A DNA stretch of 64,000 nt from Sarcocystis neurona (taxonomy: Eukaryota; Apicomplexa; Conoidasida; Eucoccidiorida; Sarcocystidae): contig KL647289.1 in the NCBI GenBank assembly GCA_000727475.1, positions 8,912,611 through 8,976,610 of the forward strand, written 5' to 3'. The position numbers were made by a program, and so were the translations under genes. Positions 37,329-49,300 of the stretch are shown piece after piece. The notes under the pieces are model-generated. The model saw nothing but the letters and a program-made list of their open reading frames with translations. It searched no databases and was not told the origin of the DNA. Numbering within the stretch: the stretch's first letter is position 1; every line of letters begins with the position of its first letter.

Positions 37329-40300
37329 GAGAGAGACATAGATATCTATACGCATATATATATATATATGTGGAGAGAGAGAGAGAGAAAGAGAGAAAGA
37401 GACACATATATACATATATATATATGTATATGCGTATATATCTGTGTCCCTCTCTCTCTACATATATATATATATATATATATGTACATGCGTATGGACA
37501 TATGTGTCTCTCTCTTCCTCCCTTTCTCTGTCTCTGTCTCTCTCTCTATATGTGTATCCATATATATGTATATATATATGTCTCTTTCTGTCTTTTCCTC
37601 TGTCTCTGTGTATATATGTAGGCATATAGACATATGTGTCTCTCCGCCTGTGTCTGCTGTGTGTTGATACAGGTGTGTGTCTACTTGGATCATCCGTTCT
37701 TCACTTTCTCTCGCGTTTTTGCTGGTCGGTACACCGTCTTCCCCGCAAGCACTTCGTCCACTACTACTGCTGTCCGCTGCTGTGCGCGTCGAGGACGCAG
37801 ACACGTTAGCGCTCACAGGCGAGGGCAGCAAGAAACAAGTAAAGGGGAGCAAAGGGCCGGGGGCCACAATACAAACTTCCTGAAACGCGTAGCGTAGCAG
37901 CAGAGATCCGACGTGCTGCGATGATAACGAAGCGCGTGGCGTCATCGCGCCTGCACACGTCCGTCTTCAAAGAGGTGTGGGGGGGGGCGGACTTCCGCTA
38001 CATACTGTGGGGCGGGGCGGCGCGCGACTTCATACACGCGACCACAAAATTCTCTATATTTACGAATTTATACACAGCTGCCTGATCTACACACTGTCGC
38101 ACTCTCTCTCTACGTATACTTGTGTTGAGCTGCGCTTACCTGCGTCGCTCTGTTCAGACACTGCCGTTAAAAGAGAAACAGAAAAGGAGAAAACGTCTCT
38201 ATCAATCTTCACGCATGCGTGTCCCTGCCTGTAGCCCTCTCTCTGTATGTGCTTCTCACTGTCTGACACTCTACTACGAGTGTCCCCCTTCGCGTGGTAA
38301 TGCGGTGAGCAAGGACTCTGAGGCCACGCATGCAGGCGTACAGACGTGTCTCACTGGGACTCCACACTTCGCACTCGTGCAGCACCAGCAGCAGCAGGAA
38401 GGGCGGCCAACCGCAGCAGGAAGTGTGGCCAACAGCACCAGGAAGGCTGGTCAACAGCGGCAGCAAGGCTGGCCAACAGCGGCAGCAAGGCTGGCCAACA
38501 GCGGCAGCACGGCTGACCAACACCAGCAGCTTAGGGGCAGGTTCACTGCTCGACCACGTACATGTAGGGGTTGCAAGACTCGTGTGAGTGCGTCCAGCGT
38601 CCTACCGCGGCGTCGTACGACGTGCAGCACCACGAGCCGCAGCACAAACGGCGGCAACGGCAGCAGCAGGGGCAGCGCAGCAGTCGTGGCAGAGAAGAAG
38701 AACCGGACACGGCAACACTCCAACACAGCAGCGGCCGGCGGAGGAGGATGCAGCAGCAGGAGAATACAGCGAGAACCAGCATCGGCGGCAGGCAGCCACC
38801 GAAAGTCCGCAGACGGCACTGTTAGAGCAACCAGCCCGCCTACAGTCTCACGCGTGGATGTACACACGTGCAGCAGCAGCGGCAAGAAGCAACAGCAGTA
38901 GCATGAAGCAGCAGCTCCACGAAGCAGTAACAGTAGCAAGAGACTGCAGCAGCAAGAAGCAGGAGCAGCAGCAAGGAACTGCAGCAGCAGCCAGAAGCAG
39001 TAGCAGCATGAACCAGCAGTACCAAGAAGCACCGGCAGCAGCAAGAAACTGCAGGAGCGGCAAGACGCAACAGCAGCAGCAGGAAGCAGCAGCAGCAACA
39101 GGCAGCAGCAGCAACAGGCAGCAGCAGCAAGAAGCACCGCCAGCAAGAAGCACAACCGGCAGCCGCACGAAGAAGCAGCAGCAGCAGAGAGCAGCTGGAT
39201 ACGCGCAAATGCGCGAGAGTTTCTTACAGTCTTGAGGGCCTCTACGTAGACCAGAAGGTGTTTGAGGCGTCGCTGCTCCTGCGTGTAGCTGCGCCAAGCG
39301 AGCAGACACTTGATGCTGCTTGCTTCAAGGCGGACACAAACAAAACGTAGCAGCCTGAGTCTGGCCATTGCTGCTCTGAGGAGGGGAGCTGCAAGAGCCT
39401 GCCGCAGCTGTTTTGCTGCTCGGCGCCGCGCAGTCGCCTCTGCCCAGCAGGTAAAGATGTGCTGTTGCACGTGCCGTGTGCGGTGTACGTACACGAGACG
39501 ACCGGTGTAGTGGACGTCGGCGAGACGGCGCCACAACAGCAGCAGACGGTGCTTCTGAGCTGCGTCCCGCTGTTGCTGCCATGCAGCCACAGCTGCTGCT
39601 TCTCGGCTGCGCTGCTTCGCATGCTGATGCCACAGCGACAAGACCACCAGTTTTAACTTTTGGTTTTGCTGCTGCCGATGCTGCTCGCACACTGCAACAG
39701 CAGATGGCGCGACAGCCGCGCACACGCGCCATCCACAGAAGAGGCGCCGCTGCTTCTGTTCCAGCAGTTTCTTTTTGCAAGACGCGAACTTCAGTAGCAC
39801 GGCCCACTGCTGCTGCTGCCACGCACGCCAGCAGCCGCTGAGCAGTGCTTTCTGCTGCTGCTGCCGGACTGTATCAGAGCAGCAGACGTCCCGCACTCGT
39901 TGTCGCCTCTGTTGCTGCGTGTACTGCTGCCAGGCTCGGAGCCTGCGCAGCAGCAGACGAGCTCCTGCCCACGCAGAAGCAAGGAGGTCCAGAGGAAGCT
40001 GCTGCCGCCATCGCTGCTGCTGTCGCTGCATGCGCCACACGGGACTGCTGTTGGTGCCTGGTGCTGCTTCGGCGACTTCCCCTGCGGCGCGCACGCTCCC
40101 GTCTTCTGCAGTAGTTTCTTCGGCAGCTATCTCGGAGACAGCACCAGCAGCTGGGACGGGTTGAGACTGCTGCAGCGTCGGCCGCCCTGCTGCTGCAAGA
40201 CGCTGCAGCAACAAAGTCCGGCGTCGGTGAGTACTCTCGACCTCGCGAAGTGAGAGCGCTGTGCCGCCGCCGCTGCTGCTACCGCTCCTTCGTTCATCCG

Positions 40301-43300
40301 AGTAATAGCAGTGGAGCAGCAGCTGCAGGCTGCCGCAGCTTTTGGTGTCGCCCAACAGCAGATCCTCTCCTGCGTCAACAGCTGCCGCGTCTTCTGCCTC
40401 CGTACGGATATTCTCGTACACCCACCAGCCTTCCCCTGAAGGTGCTGCATCGGCTGCTGCTGTGCCGCGAAGCAGCAGCGCTGGGGCAGCTGGTGCTGCA
40501 GGGTAGGATGTGCTGCTGTAGCTACGTCCGGCAGTTACAGCGGCAGACGCCGGCAGCGCAGCACCAGCAGCAGCTTCCCCTGCGGAGCCGCTGTAGAGGC
40601 TGCTGTTGCTCCAAGGCAGGGCACCAGCACGCGCGCGCGTCAGGCGGAAGTGCGGCTGCTGCTGCAGTTCCTGATCCAAGAGTGAAGCAGCAGAAAACGA
40701 GGGACTTGAATAACACGGCGTGCGATGTGATGTGTGCGGAGTGCACGTCGACGGGGTGATCGCTGTCACGTCTGCGTCTGCTGCTGCTGCTGCTGCTCCA
40801 CGTGGCGGCAGCTGCATGCCGACAGGCTTGCTGCTGTCGAACGGCGAGGCGCACGAACTGCGAGACAGCTGCTGCTGCTTGTCCTGCGGTCCTTCATACG
40901 AAGAACCACTTGCCAGCGTAGTAGCGATTGAAGGCTGCAGCAGCAGCAGCTGCAGCATGTGGGGCTGCGCCGCCCAGACAATCAGACGTGGCACTAGCGG
41001 CAACGTGCCGAAGCTGCTTCTTGTCTCTCGTTCGTCTGCGAGTTCTCGCTGCTGTCGTTGCTGCTGCTGTTCCTGCGGGTCGGATTGCTGCAGCAGCTCC
41101 GAGAGCATGCGCGGGGGAGGGAGGGGCGCTCCCCACAGCAGCTGCAGCTGCCGCAGCTGCTGCGGCTGCAGAACAAGCGCGGTAGAAGCGGCAGGAACTG
41201 CTGCCGCTGCCACTGCAGCAGACTCTTCGTCCTCCTCGGTGCTTGCTGTCGCTGCTTTTCCTGCTGCAGCTGTTGCCAGATCAAGCAGTCCTAGGGAATA
41301 CAACAAACGCAGGCGGATACTGCGCTGTCGCGCTGCATGCGACAACAGCGCTGCAAATATTCTCCTTCGCACCCGCAGCACTGACGTCTGTGCTGCTGCA
41401 TCTGCAGCAGCAACACCGTCAGCAGCAACACCGTCAGCAGCAACGCCTTCACCAGCAGAGGCTCCCACGTCCTCTCCACCCATATATACATGCGTAAGTG
41501 TATACGGGCGTACGTGTGTGCCAACATATAGAACATATATAGTCTGCTCTGTATACGAGTATATGCATGCGAAAATTTATATACTTGAAGGAGTAGATGA
41601 GAGAGCTGTTACGCTGTGGTAAGAAGCACACCGAGGGGAGCAGGACTGTGACGCGGAGGCGGCTGCTCGTGCCGGGCAGGCAGGTTCCCGTGACAGCAGC
41701 GCGTCAGCAGCAGCAGCAGCGGCAGACCAACGAAGGCAGCAGAAAGCGCACCCCATCTGCACTAGCAGAGAGGCACCACGTGCAGCAGTAACAGCAACTC
41801 CCTCGCACCGGCAAGCAGGCACCAGCAGCCAACCTCTCGCAGCAGCCAACCTCTCGCAGCAGTAGGAGAGCAGGGCGGCAGCAGTAATAGCAGCGGTAAA
41901 GAAGCAGCAGCAGCACCTCCGTCGCAGCAGCAGCGAGAACACTCGTTGTGAACGCCGTTCACGGGCTCTTCTGCTTCCCTGTACACCAGGACAAAGGCAG
42001 CACACCTCGAGTGAATGCAGGTTGCCTCAGAACCTTCAACGCACCCGCAATGCGACGCAGACTCGAGCGCCTGCTGCTCCATTGCAGCCACCGCAGCAGC
42101 AGGTGACGCTTGCGTCTGACGGTCAGCTGCTGCAGCCAGGCAGCGAACTGCTGCTGCCGTTGCAGCTTAGTTGCCAACGCTTGAAGCCAGCGCAGAAAAA
42201 ATTTCCGCAGCAGGAGTCCCCGTTGAAAGCTGCTGCCCCGAGCAGCAAGCCACTGCTTCCTCGCTGTCCTCTCTGCTGCTGCTCGGTGCTCCTGCACCTG
42301 CGTCCCCCATGCAGCCCACAGCTGTTGCAGCAATCTCTGCTGTCGTTGCTGAAGCGCCTTCTCTCCCGTAGCCTGAGCAGCACGTACACCAGCACAGATT
42401 AAACTGCAGGAGCACCCCACCGAATGCTGCTGCTACTTTACACGAGACGCAGTAGCAACCACAGCAGCATTTCCTCGCGGCAAGGATAGCAGCAAAAGCG
42501 AACAGCAGCTGTAGCAGCATCAGCGGCAATCGCAGCAGGAGTTCTCGACAGACACGGAGGTCACAACAGCGCATACAGCTGCCCCACGAGTGAAAACAGC
42601 AACAGCAAGAAGCAGGGAGCGGCTGCCGCAGAAGCAGAACGTAGCAGCTGCTGCAGCAAGGCGCAACAGCAAGTCAAAGCGACGTCTCGGCAGCAGCGAG
42701 CAGCAGCCGGCAGGTACAACAGGTGCAGCAGCAGCAGAGACTCTCTACGGCTGCGCAGAAGCAGCAGCGGCACGAAGCAGCAGCAACCACTGCAGAGCCT
42801 CAGCCTTCGCAGCAGGATGTCTGGCCTACTTGCAAGGTTTGTATGCGCGTGGTTTGATGCTGCAGGCTCTGCCAGCCGCTACGCAGCGCTCGTCGGCGTC
42901 GGAAGGCGAGCAGCAGCAGCGTCGCCAGCAGCACGTTTGAAAAAAAGTGAGCAGTCAATCTCCACTGCTGCACCGTGCGACGAAGCAGCAGCCTCCGCCG
43001 CAGCAGCAACAGACCCTCAAACTTCTGTCGCACCAGCAGGCGATAGCGCGTGCGCAGCAGCCTGGGTAAGCAGCACACCCCACACCTTCACGCTCCGCAA
43101 CACCAAGTGTCTGCGCAGCAGAATGCCGGTCACTGCAGCAGCATCACCGCTGCAACGTGCAGAGGAGTGGATCAGCAGCAAGTCCAGGCTAGAGTCAGAC
43201 GCAGACACTGCGGCTAACCAGAAGACGAGCTGCCGCTTGCTATTTTTTAAAGACTGCAGCAAGGATCGCGATACAGCTGCAGCAGCCGGGATGGACTGCA

Positions 43301-46300
43301 GTGACAGCAGCAGGCCCGTGGACAACAGCAAGGGCAGCGCCAGCAACAAAAGATGCTGCGACAGCAGCAGGGCTAGCGAAGCGCATGCAGCGGGGAACAA
43401 CAGCAATAGCAGCAGCAGCAGCAAAGAAGCGGAAAGTGACGACCGTACGACCTTGCAGAATCTTTGCTAATAATCTCCGCTTGAGGCTACTGTAGCTGCA
43501 CGAGGGTAGGCAGGTTCGAGTCGCATGACACAGGAACAGCAGCAGACGGCACTTCTCCACAGGAAAAATATGCAGGCAGCAGCTGTTCCTGCGGGCCAGA
43601 TGCTGCCGCAGCTGCTGTGAACGAGGTGCTGTCGCAGCTGCTGCGGGGGACATGCTGGCGCCGCTGCTGCGGACGATATGCTGCCGCGGCTGCTCTTACC
43701 AGGAAGTGAAGGAGCAGCGTTTCCTTTCCTGCAGCTGCAGGCGGTGCGCAGTGGATTGCTGCAGCTGCTGCCGCGCACGTGCCAACTGTTGCTGCCAGTG
43801 TCGCTTTTTCTCGCTACGCGCAACCCAGCCTTGCATACATCGCCGCAACAAGGACGTGCAGTAGTGGCCACATGCAGAACGCACTTGGGCACGTGCAGCA
43901 GCAGCAGCTGTCCAGAGATGGAATGTCTGCTGCAGCGCGTGTCGTTGCACCAGGGCTTGCAGCCGCTGGCCTTTGACGCGCAGCGACACCTGTTGTTGCA
44001 TCTGCTGCCGCCAGTGCAGCAGCACGACTCTGCAAAGGCGCTGGCGCTGCTGGTCTTGCACCAGCGCCTGGCGCTGCTGCTCTGCGCGCCGGCGGGCTGC
44101 AGCTGCAGCAGCGACTGAATGCCACTGCTGCAGCAGATGCTGCTGCCTGCGTCGGTAGAATTCCTGCTGCAGCAACTCGGCCTGGAACACGGCTTGCCGG
44201 TCGCGTTCCCGCTGCTGTAGCAGCCGTCGCCATTTGTGGAAGCCCTGCCTCAGCGAGTGCTTCACGGACTGCTGCTGTTGCTGCTGTTGCAGCCGCGACA
44301 GCCGTGCGAGGCGCTGCCACCCGCGCAGGAGACGAGACAGGCACCCACACAGCACCTGACCTCGCAGCTGGAACTGCCACTGCAGCAGCAGCACAGCAAC
44401 AGCACAGCAGCAGCACGAGTGTGGCAGTTTCGTAAAAAGAGCAGCAAGCTGCAGCAGGACCCAGCAGGGGTACTTCAAGAAAAGACAGCAGCGTCTGCTG
44501 CAGCAGTAGGCAACCGCTCGCGCCAGAATTCCATGAAGCAACACCAACGGCATGCAGCAGCGGCAGCAGCAGGAGCCACCCCAGAGGGCAAGAACGGCCC
44601 GCAGCAGCTTAAGAGCTGCGACTGCGAGCAGAGACACTTGAAAAGCGCAGCAAACAGAGGTGCATCCTTCTCTCTCGTTCGAGCCAACGACATCCCACGA
44701 TAGAACTCGCGTTCTGCTGAAAAACGAACCCCCCTTTTCACTAGTTGACCTGCTGTCTCGCTCTCTGTTCCTTCCCTACCTCGACACGAAGCGATGCTGC
44801 TGCCCAACATGCGACAAGTACTTGCTCTCCCTGCTTCGCCTTCTACTTTCCCTGCTGATGCTGCTGCTTATTCCGCTGTCTCATCTCTCTCCTGCTAGAA
44901 CGGCTTCTGCGATAGAATTCCCTCCCCGCCACCACCTTGCTGCGACGCGGCTGCCGCTGCTGTTCACTGGCTCCTGCTACTGATCGCTTGGCTTTGCACC
45001 GCGTCTTCCTGCAGATGCAGACTGTCGTTTCAGCTCCTGGTCCACCACTAGTAAAACAGCGTCTCCCTCTCTGCCGCTGCTTCTTCCCTGCTGCTGTTTG
45101 TTCTCTGCTCCTGTTTCTTCTCTGCTGCTGTTTCTTCTCTGTGGTTGGTCCCTCTCGGCTGCTGTTCCTTCTTTGCTGCTGCTTCCTCTCTGCGGTTGTT
45201 CCTTCTCTGCTGGTGTTCCCTCTCTGTTGCTGCAGTCGCCATTCTTCTTTGCCTTCGCACTGCTCGCGCAGCCGCGCGGCCGCTGCGGTAAATGTGGAGA
45301 GCCCTCCGCGGTCCTGTGCGGCGCTGCAAATTCCTCTGTAGCAGCTGCTGCTCTCTTCCTCTTACCAGCACACGTGCTTGAGCCGCTGCTCTCCATTCGT
45401 TGATAACCGCGTACAGGAGGTGACCACGACGGTGTTGCTGTAGCGTGAGGAGCTGCTGCTGCAGCAGAGAGGCCCGACGCCAAATAGCCAAGCTGTCGCG
45501 CACGGCAGCACGTCGCAGCGCAGCCTGCAGGTGAGCTGCTGCTGCCTGCAGTCGCTGATGCTGCTGCAGCGCCCAGTGCCATGCAGTCCACGCTTGCTGC
45601 AACCAACGCTGCTGCTGCAGCTTCTCCACCACCTCACCTTTCTCCCGCCTGCTGCGGACACGCCGAGCCGCCGTCCGCCAGGCTAGTAGCACCTGGCGCT
45701 GCTGCGTCTGCTGCCGGTGTTGCCGCAGCCGCTGTCCCAGCGACTGCAGCGCCGCACGCCTCGCTGCCCACTGCCACCACGCCTGCAGCGCCTGCATGCA
45801 TCGCTGCTGCTGCACTGCTGTTGTTGCACGTCGCAACGCACGTGCTGCGCTGCAGCCCACGCACCCCACAACAGCAGCAGCACGGACAGGGAAGCTTGCG
45901 CCGCGGAATTCACCCCGTACGTAATACTCTTGGTACCGCGTACCCTGTTGCTGGGCTGTTCTGTACATCTGTGCCCACACTACGTGGAGAAACAAAAAGC
46001 TAGACACGCCTATACCTGTGTATATTTCTCTATACGTAAATTTTGTCCATAATTCCCACGTCTATCTCTACCGTGTGTCACTATGTGCATATACATATAT
46101 ATATATATATACACGAGAAGTTGGAGATGTAGCGCCGTATGAGAGCTACAGGAGCGTCCTCCTGCTCATGGGGGGCTTATAATAAGGAAGCTAGTACGAG
46201 TCGTCGCCAGGCGCGCGCAGTGTTCGCCGGCGTAGCGGCAGCACCAGCAGCACCCCAGCCCAGAGGCTGGTGCCCTACAACAGCGGCCTGTGCTCAGGGG

Positions 46301-49300
46301 CTACCTGCAGTGCTGCCGAAGTCCGCGAAGGCCTCTGGAGAGCAGCAGCTTCTGTCGCAGCAGCTGCGCCGCCTCGTGCATCGCGGCCCTGCGTTGGCAG
46401 ACGTGCAGCGCAGATTTCCACGCAGCGAGACATCGCTGCTTCACATGCGTGGCGGCAGCAGCGGCCAGTAGCTCCGCCTTCTTCCGCTCCTCGCCTCTGC
46501 GGTGTACGTACACCACCCAGCTTTCCAGTGCACGCGTCAGTGCGTGTCGGTCGCGCTGCAGCAGCAAACCCGAGCGTAACGCAGCAGCAGCAGCAGTGCA
46601 GCAGCGGCAGCGGCGTCGCCGTGACACACAGCAGCAGCAGGAGGAGGGGAAGAGATCCGCAGACGCAGCAGCCGCACTTCGTCGCCACAGCGCGGCAGGA
46701 GACCAGCAGCTGCAAACCACCAGGGAGACGCGCGCGCCGTCTTCCGCAAAGTTTCTGACGATGAAGGAGGCGTCTGCGACTAGCAGCAGCAAGGCAGCAA
46801 AGTGCCGCCGCGGCCTCATAGCGACGCTAGCCCCTAGAGTTTCCGATGCAACGACGTGCATATACGCTAGTCTCGCCGCAGGAGAAGAGTCGCCAGACCG
46901 CAGCAGCATCGGAGACGGAGACGAAACAGACACCTCACGGACAGAGGCGCGCAGACGGTGAGAGACGGAAGTGTGGGTAGGTAGACAGCAGCGAGGATAT
47001 CCAGAGACAGACGCACCCACCGGTGGACAAGCATACACAGGTAAAATGATACAGAGGACGACACAGACACAGGGAGACAGCGAAAAGGACTCACTGCAAA
47101 GGACGGAGGTTGCGCTCGACTTAAAGAGTGAGCAAGCAATTAAAAGAAATTTAGGCGAATGATAGACACGTCAAAATGTTGCCGCGACATCGATCGTAGG
47201 CGAAGAGAGAGGGATCAACAGCTGCTTCAGCATGCGCTCCGCCTTGAAAGACTTCGCTGCGGCTGCCCGTGAGGCAGACGTTTCCCTCCGCGTGGGCCAC
47301 GGCACGGCCTCTCGCTGCTGCAGCAATGTCTTTGAAGCGTCTTCATCCACGTCGTCCTATTTGCCGACCTGTGTGTGTGTCTCTATCTGCGTCTCTCTGT
47401 GCCCCCTCCTGTCTCTCTACCGACCTCCCCCCTCTGTCACTCTCTGCATGTCTCGTCACTTCCTGCTGCGCTGCTTCTTTTGTCCCTGCTGCTGTGGAGA
47501 CAAGCTGCTGCGCTACCTAGGGTGCTGCAGCGCCTCGGGACTGGCATACGTACATACGGCGGTGCGTACCTAATACCCACGCGTGAGGCTGCTCGCGCCT
47601 CTTTCTTACCAGTTCCTGCAGCCCCTTGCACTGCGCACGAAAGCGAGAGTAGCGCCACCAGCTCGCCTTCCACTGCTGCCAGCAGCTGCTCAGCAAGCGC
47701 CGCTGTCGGTGCTGCTCGAGCGTCCGCAGCAGGTGCTGTTGCTGCTGGTAGCGTCGCCAAGCAGCAAAGGCGTTCCGTCTCGAGCGCTGCTCCACCCGCT
47801 GCCGCAGTTGCTTCCTCTCCGCCACAGCAGTCTTCCACAGCTGCAGAGCTCGCCGCTGTAGGTGCTGCAATACCAGCAGCAGCACTCAAGCCCGCAGCAG
47901 CACTCTCCCCACACACTTCAACAGAAAACGTGTCCTTGTGCAAACAGACGAAGCAGATCCGCTGCTGCACTAATGGACATCCTTTTCTTTTCATTTCTCT
48001 TGCTCTCTCTATATACACGTACATATATATATATGTATGCATACTTATCTATTTAGACGTACACACATAGAGAGGAGGGAAGCAGCCCTTGCATCTGCCG
48101 CAGCGTACACTAACAGTGTGACAGTGGTGTAGAAAGAGCGAGAGCACAGCTGCTGCGCATGCAGGTCCATGTTATACACATATGCATGCATATAGGAAGA
48201 GACACGGATACACAACTTGTAGCTGGAGGGAAATTCAGGAAGAAGGTGCTATCGCTAGATGCTGCAGCCGGTCGTGTTTTCCTCTCCTTTGCCTTCAACT
48301 GCCTCTGCGGCTGCATTTCTTGTTTGCTCTCTCCGCAGCTGCTGCATGAAGACAGAGAGCACCAGAGCAGCTGCCCTGCGGCCGCACAGAGCAGCAGCCG
48401 CTGCAGAATCACCCGCGCGGCCTTCTCTACCTGCAGCAGCGTTTCCGCTGGCAGCAGCAGAGAGAAGCAGCGGCAGGAGGATGAGTGCGCGCGGCGCGGG
48501 TGCAGGAGTCGCAGCCGTGGGGAGACAGCAGCAGCTGCACGACGGCAGCAGGAAAACGCAGAAAAAGCGGCAGGACTGCCTGTGCGGCAGCGCCCCTCTT
48601 GCAACAGCAGCAGCAAAGCGTCAACGCGAGCATGCACTTCCTCAGGAAGACAGAAAAATAGAAAGATTATGCGCCTTCGCCGGAGGATCACTTGCTGGTG
48701 CTCCAGCAGGACCTCACTTGCAGCGGCAAATTTAAGGACGGGGACGCAACGCCTGCAGCAGCAGGAGAGCAACAGATGACGCATGCATAAGCAGCTGCCC
48801 CAGGCTAACGCAGCAGCTACAGCAGAGCAGGCGGTTGACTATCGTGTGTGGTCGTCCTTCACTTGTTGCAGCTGAAGCAGGAGCGCAGTGGCACCTTATC
48901 TTGCTGCCTCGTACCTGTCTAAGAGCCTGCGCCATGTAGGGGACTGCTGCGGAAACTCGCGGCAGGTGTACAGACACCTGAGGTGTCAGAGGCACCAGCG
49001 ACAGCAGTTCAGCATTCTCCGCGCTCGTTACTGCTGCTGCTCTGGACGGTCCCACTTCTTCCTGCCGTGCGTCGAGGCGACTGCTGCAGCGCCACAGATG
49101 CAAGCAGCTGCCAAGCGAACTGCTGCTGCGACCCTGCCGGTGCTGCGGTTGCTGCTGCTGCAGCACGGTGCTCAGGAAGCCTACAGCTTTAAGAATGCCG
49201 CAAATCTGGGCAGCAGACAGCTGCTCCAGGGGAAGCCTGGTAGCCTTGCAAACGCTGATTTCGTGTCTCCAGCTTCTAAAGACACGTCTAAGCAGCCGCT

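Larger units (their letters stand above)
37153..39227 (-). repeat. intron 8 with TC/TA/GA hairpins and a 22-bp minisatellite
   Basis: 2,075 nt. It contains TC-TA-GA palindromic microsatellites at 37190-37640, a 22-bp minisatellite at 38399-38530, and a long GCA/AGA-rich plus-strand stretch at 38870-39205. The sense-strand frame stays open past the donor but turns into Leu/Cys strings (CTG phase), which is why I end exon 8 at 39228. Confidence 0.65.

Noticed and set aside
38451..39227. continuation of the exon 8 frame past the GTAAGA donor
   Set aside because: Composition changes sharply to Leu/Cys strings (CTG phase) and includes a minisatellite; a consensus donor sits at the change.
48732..48914. 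extension of the exon 1 frame to the stop at 48732
   Set aside because: The donor AGACAG|GTACGA at 48914 gives the phase that exon 2 needs, and the sequence after it has no repeat pattern.
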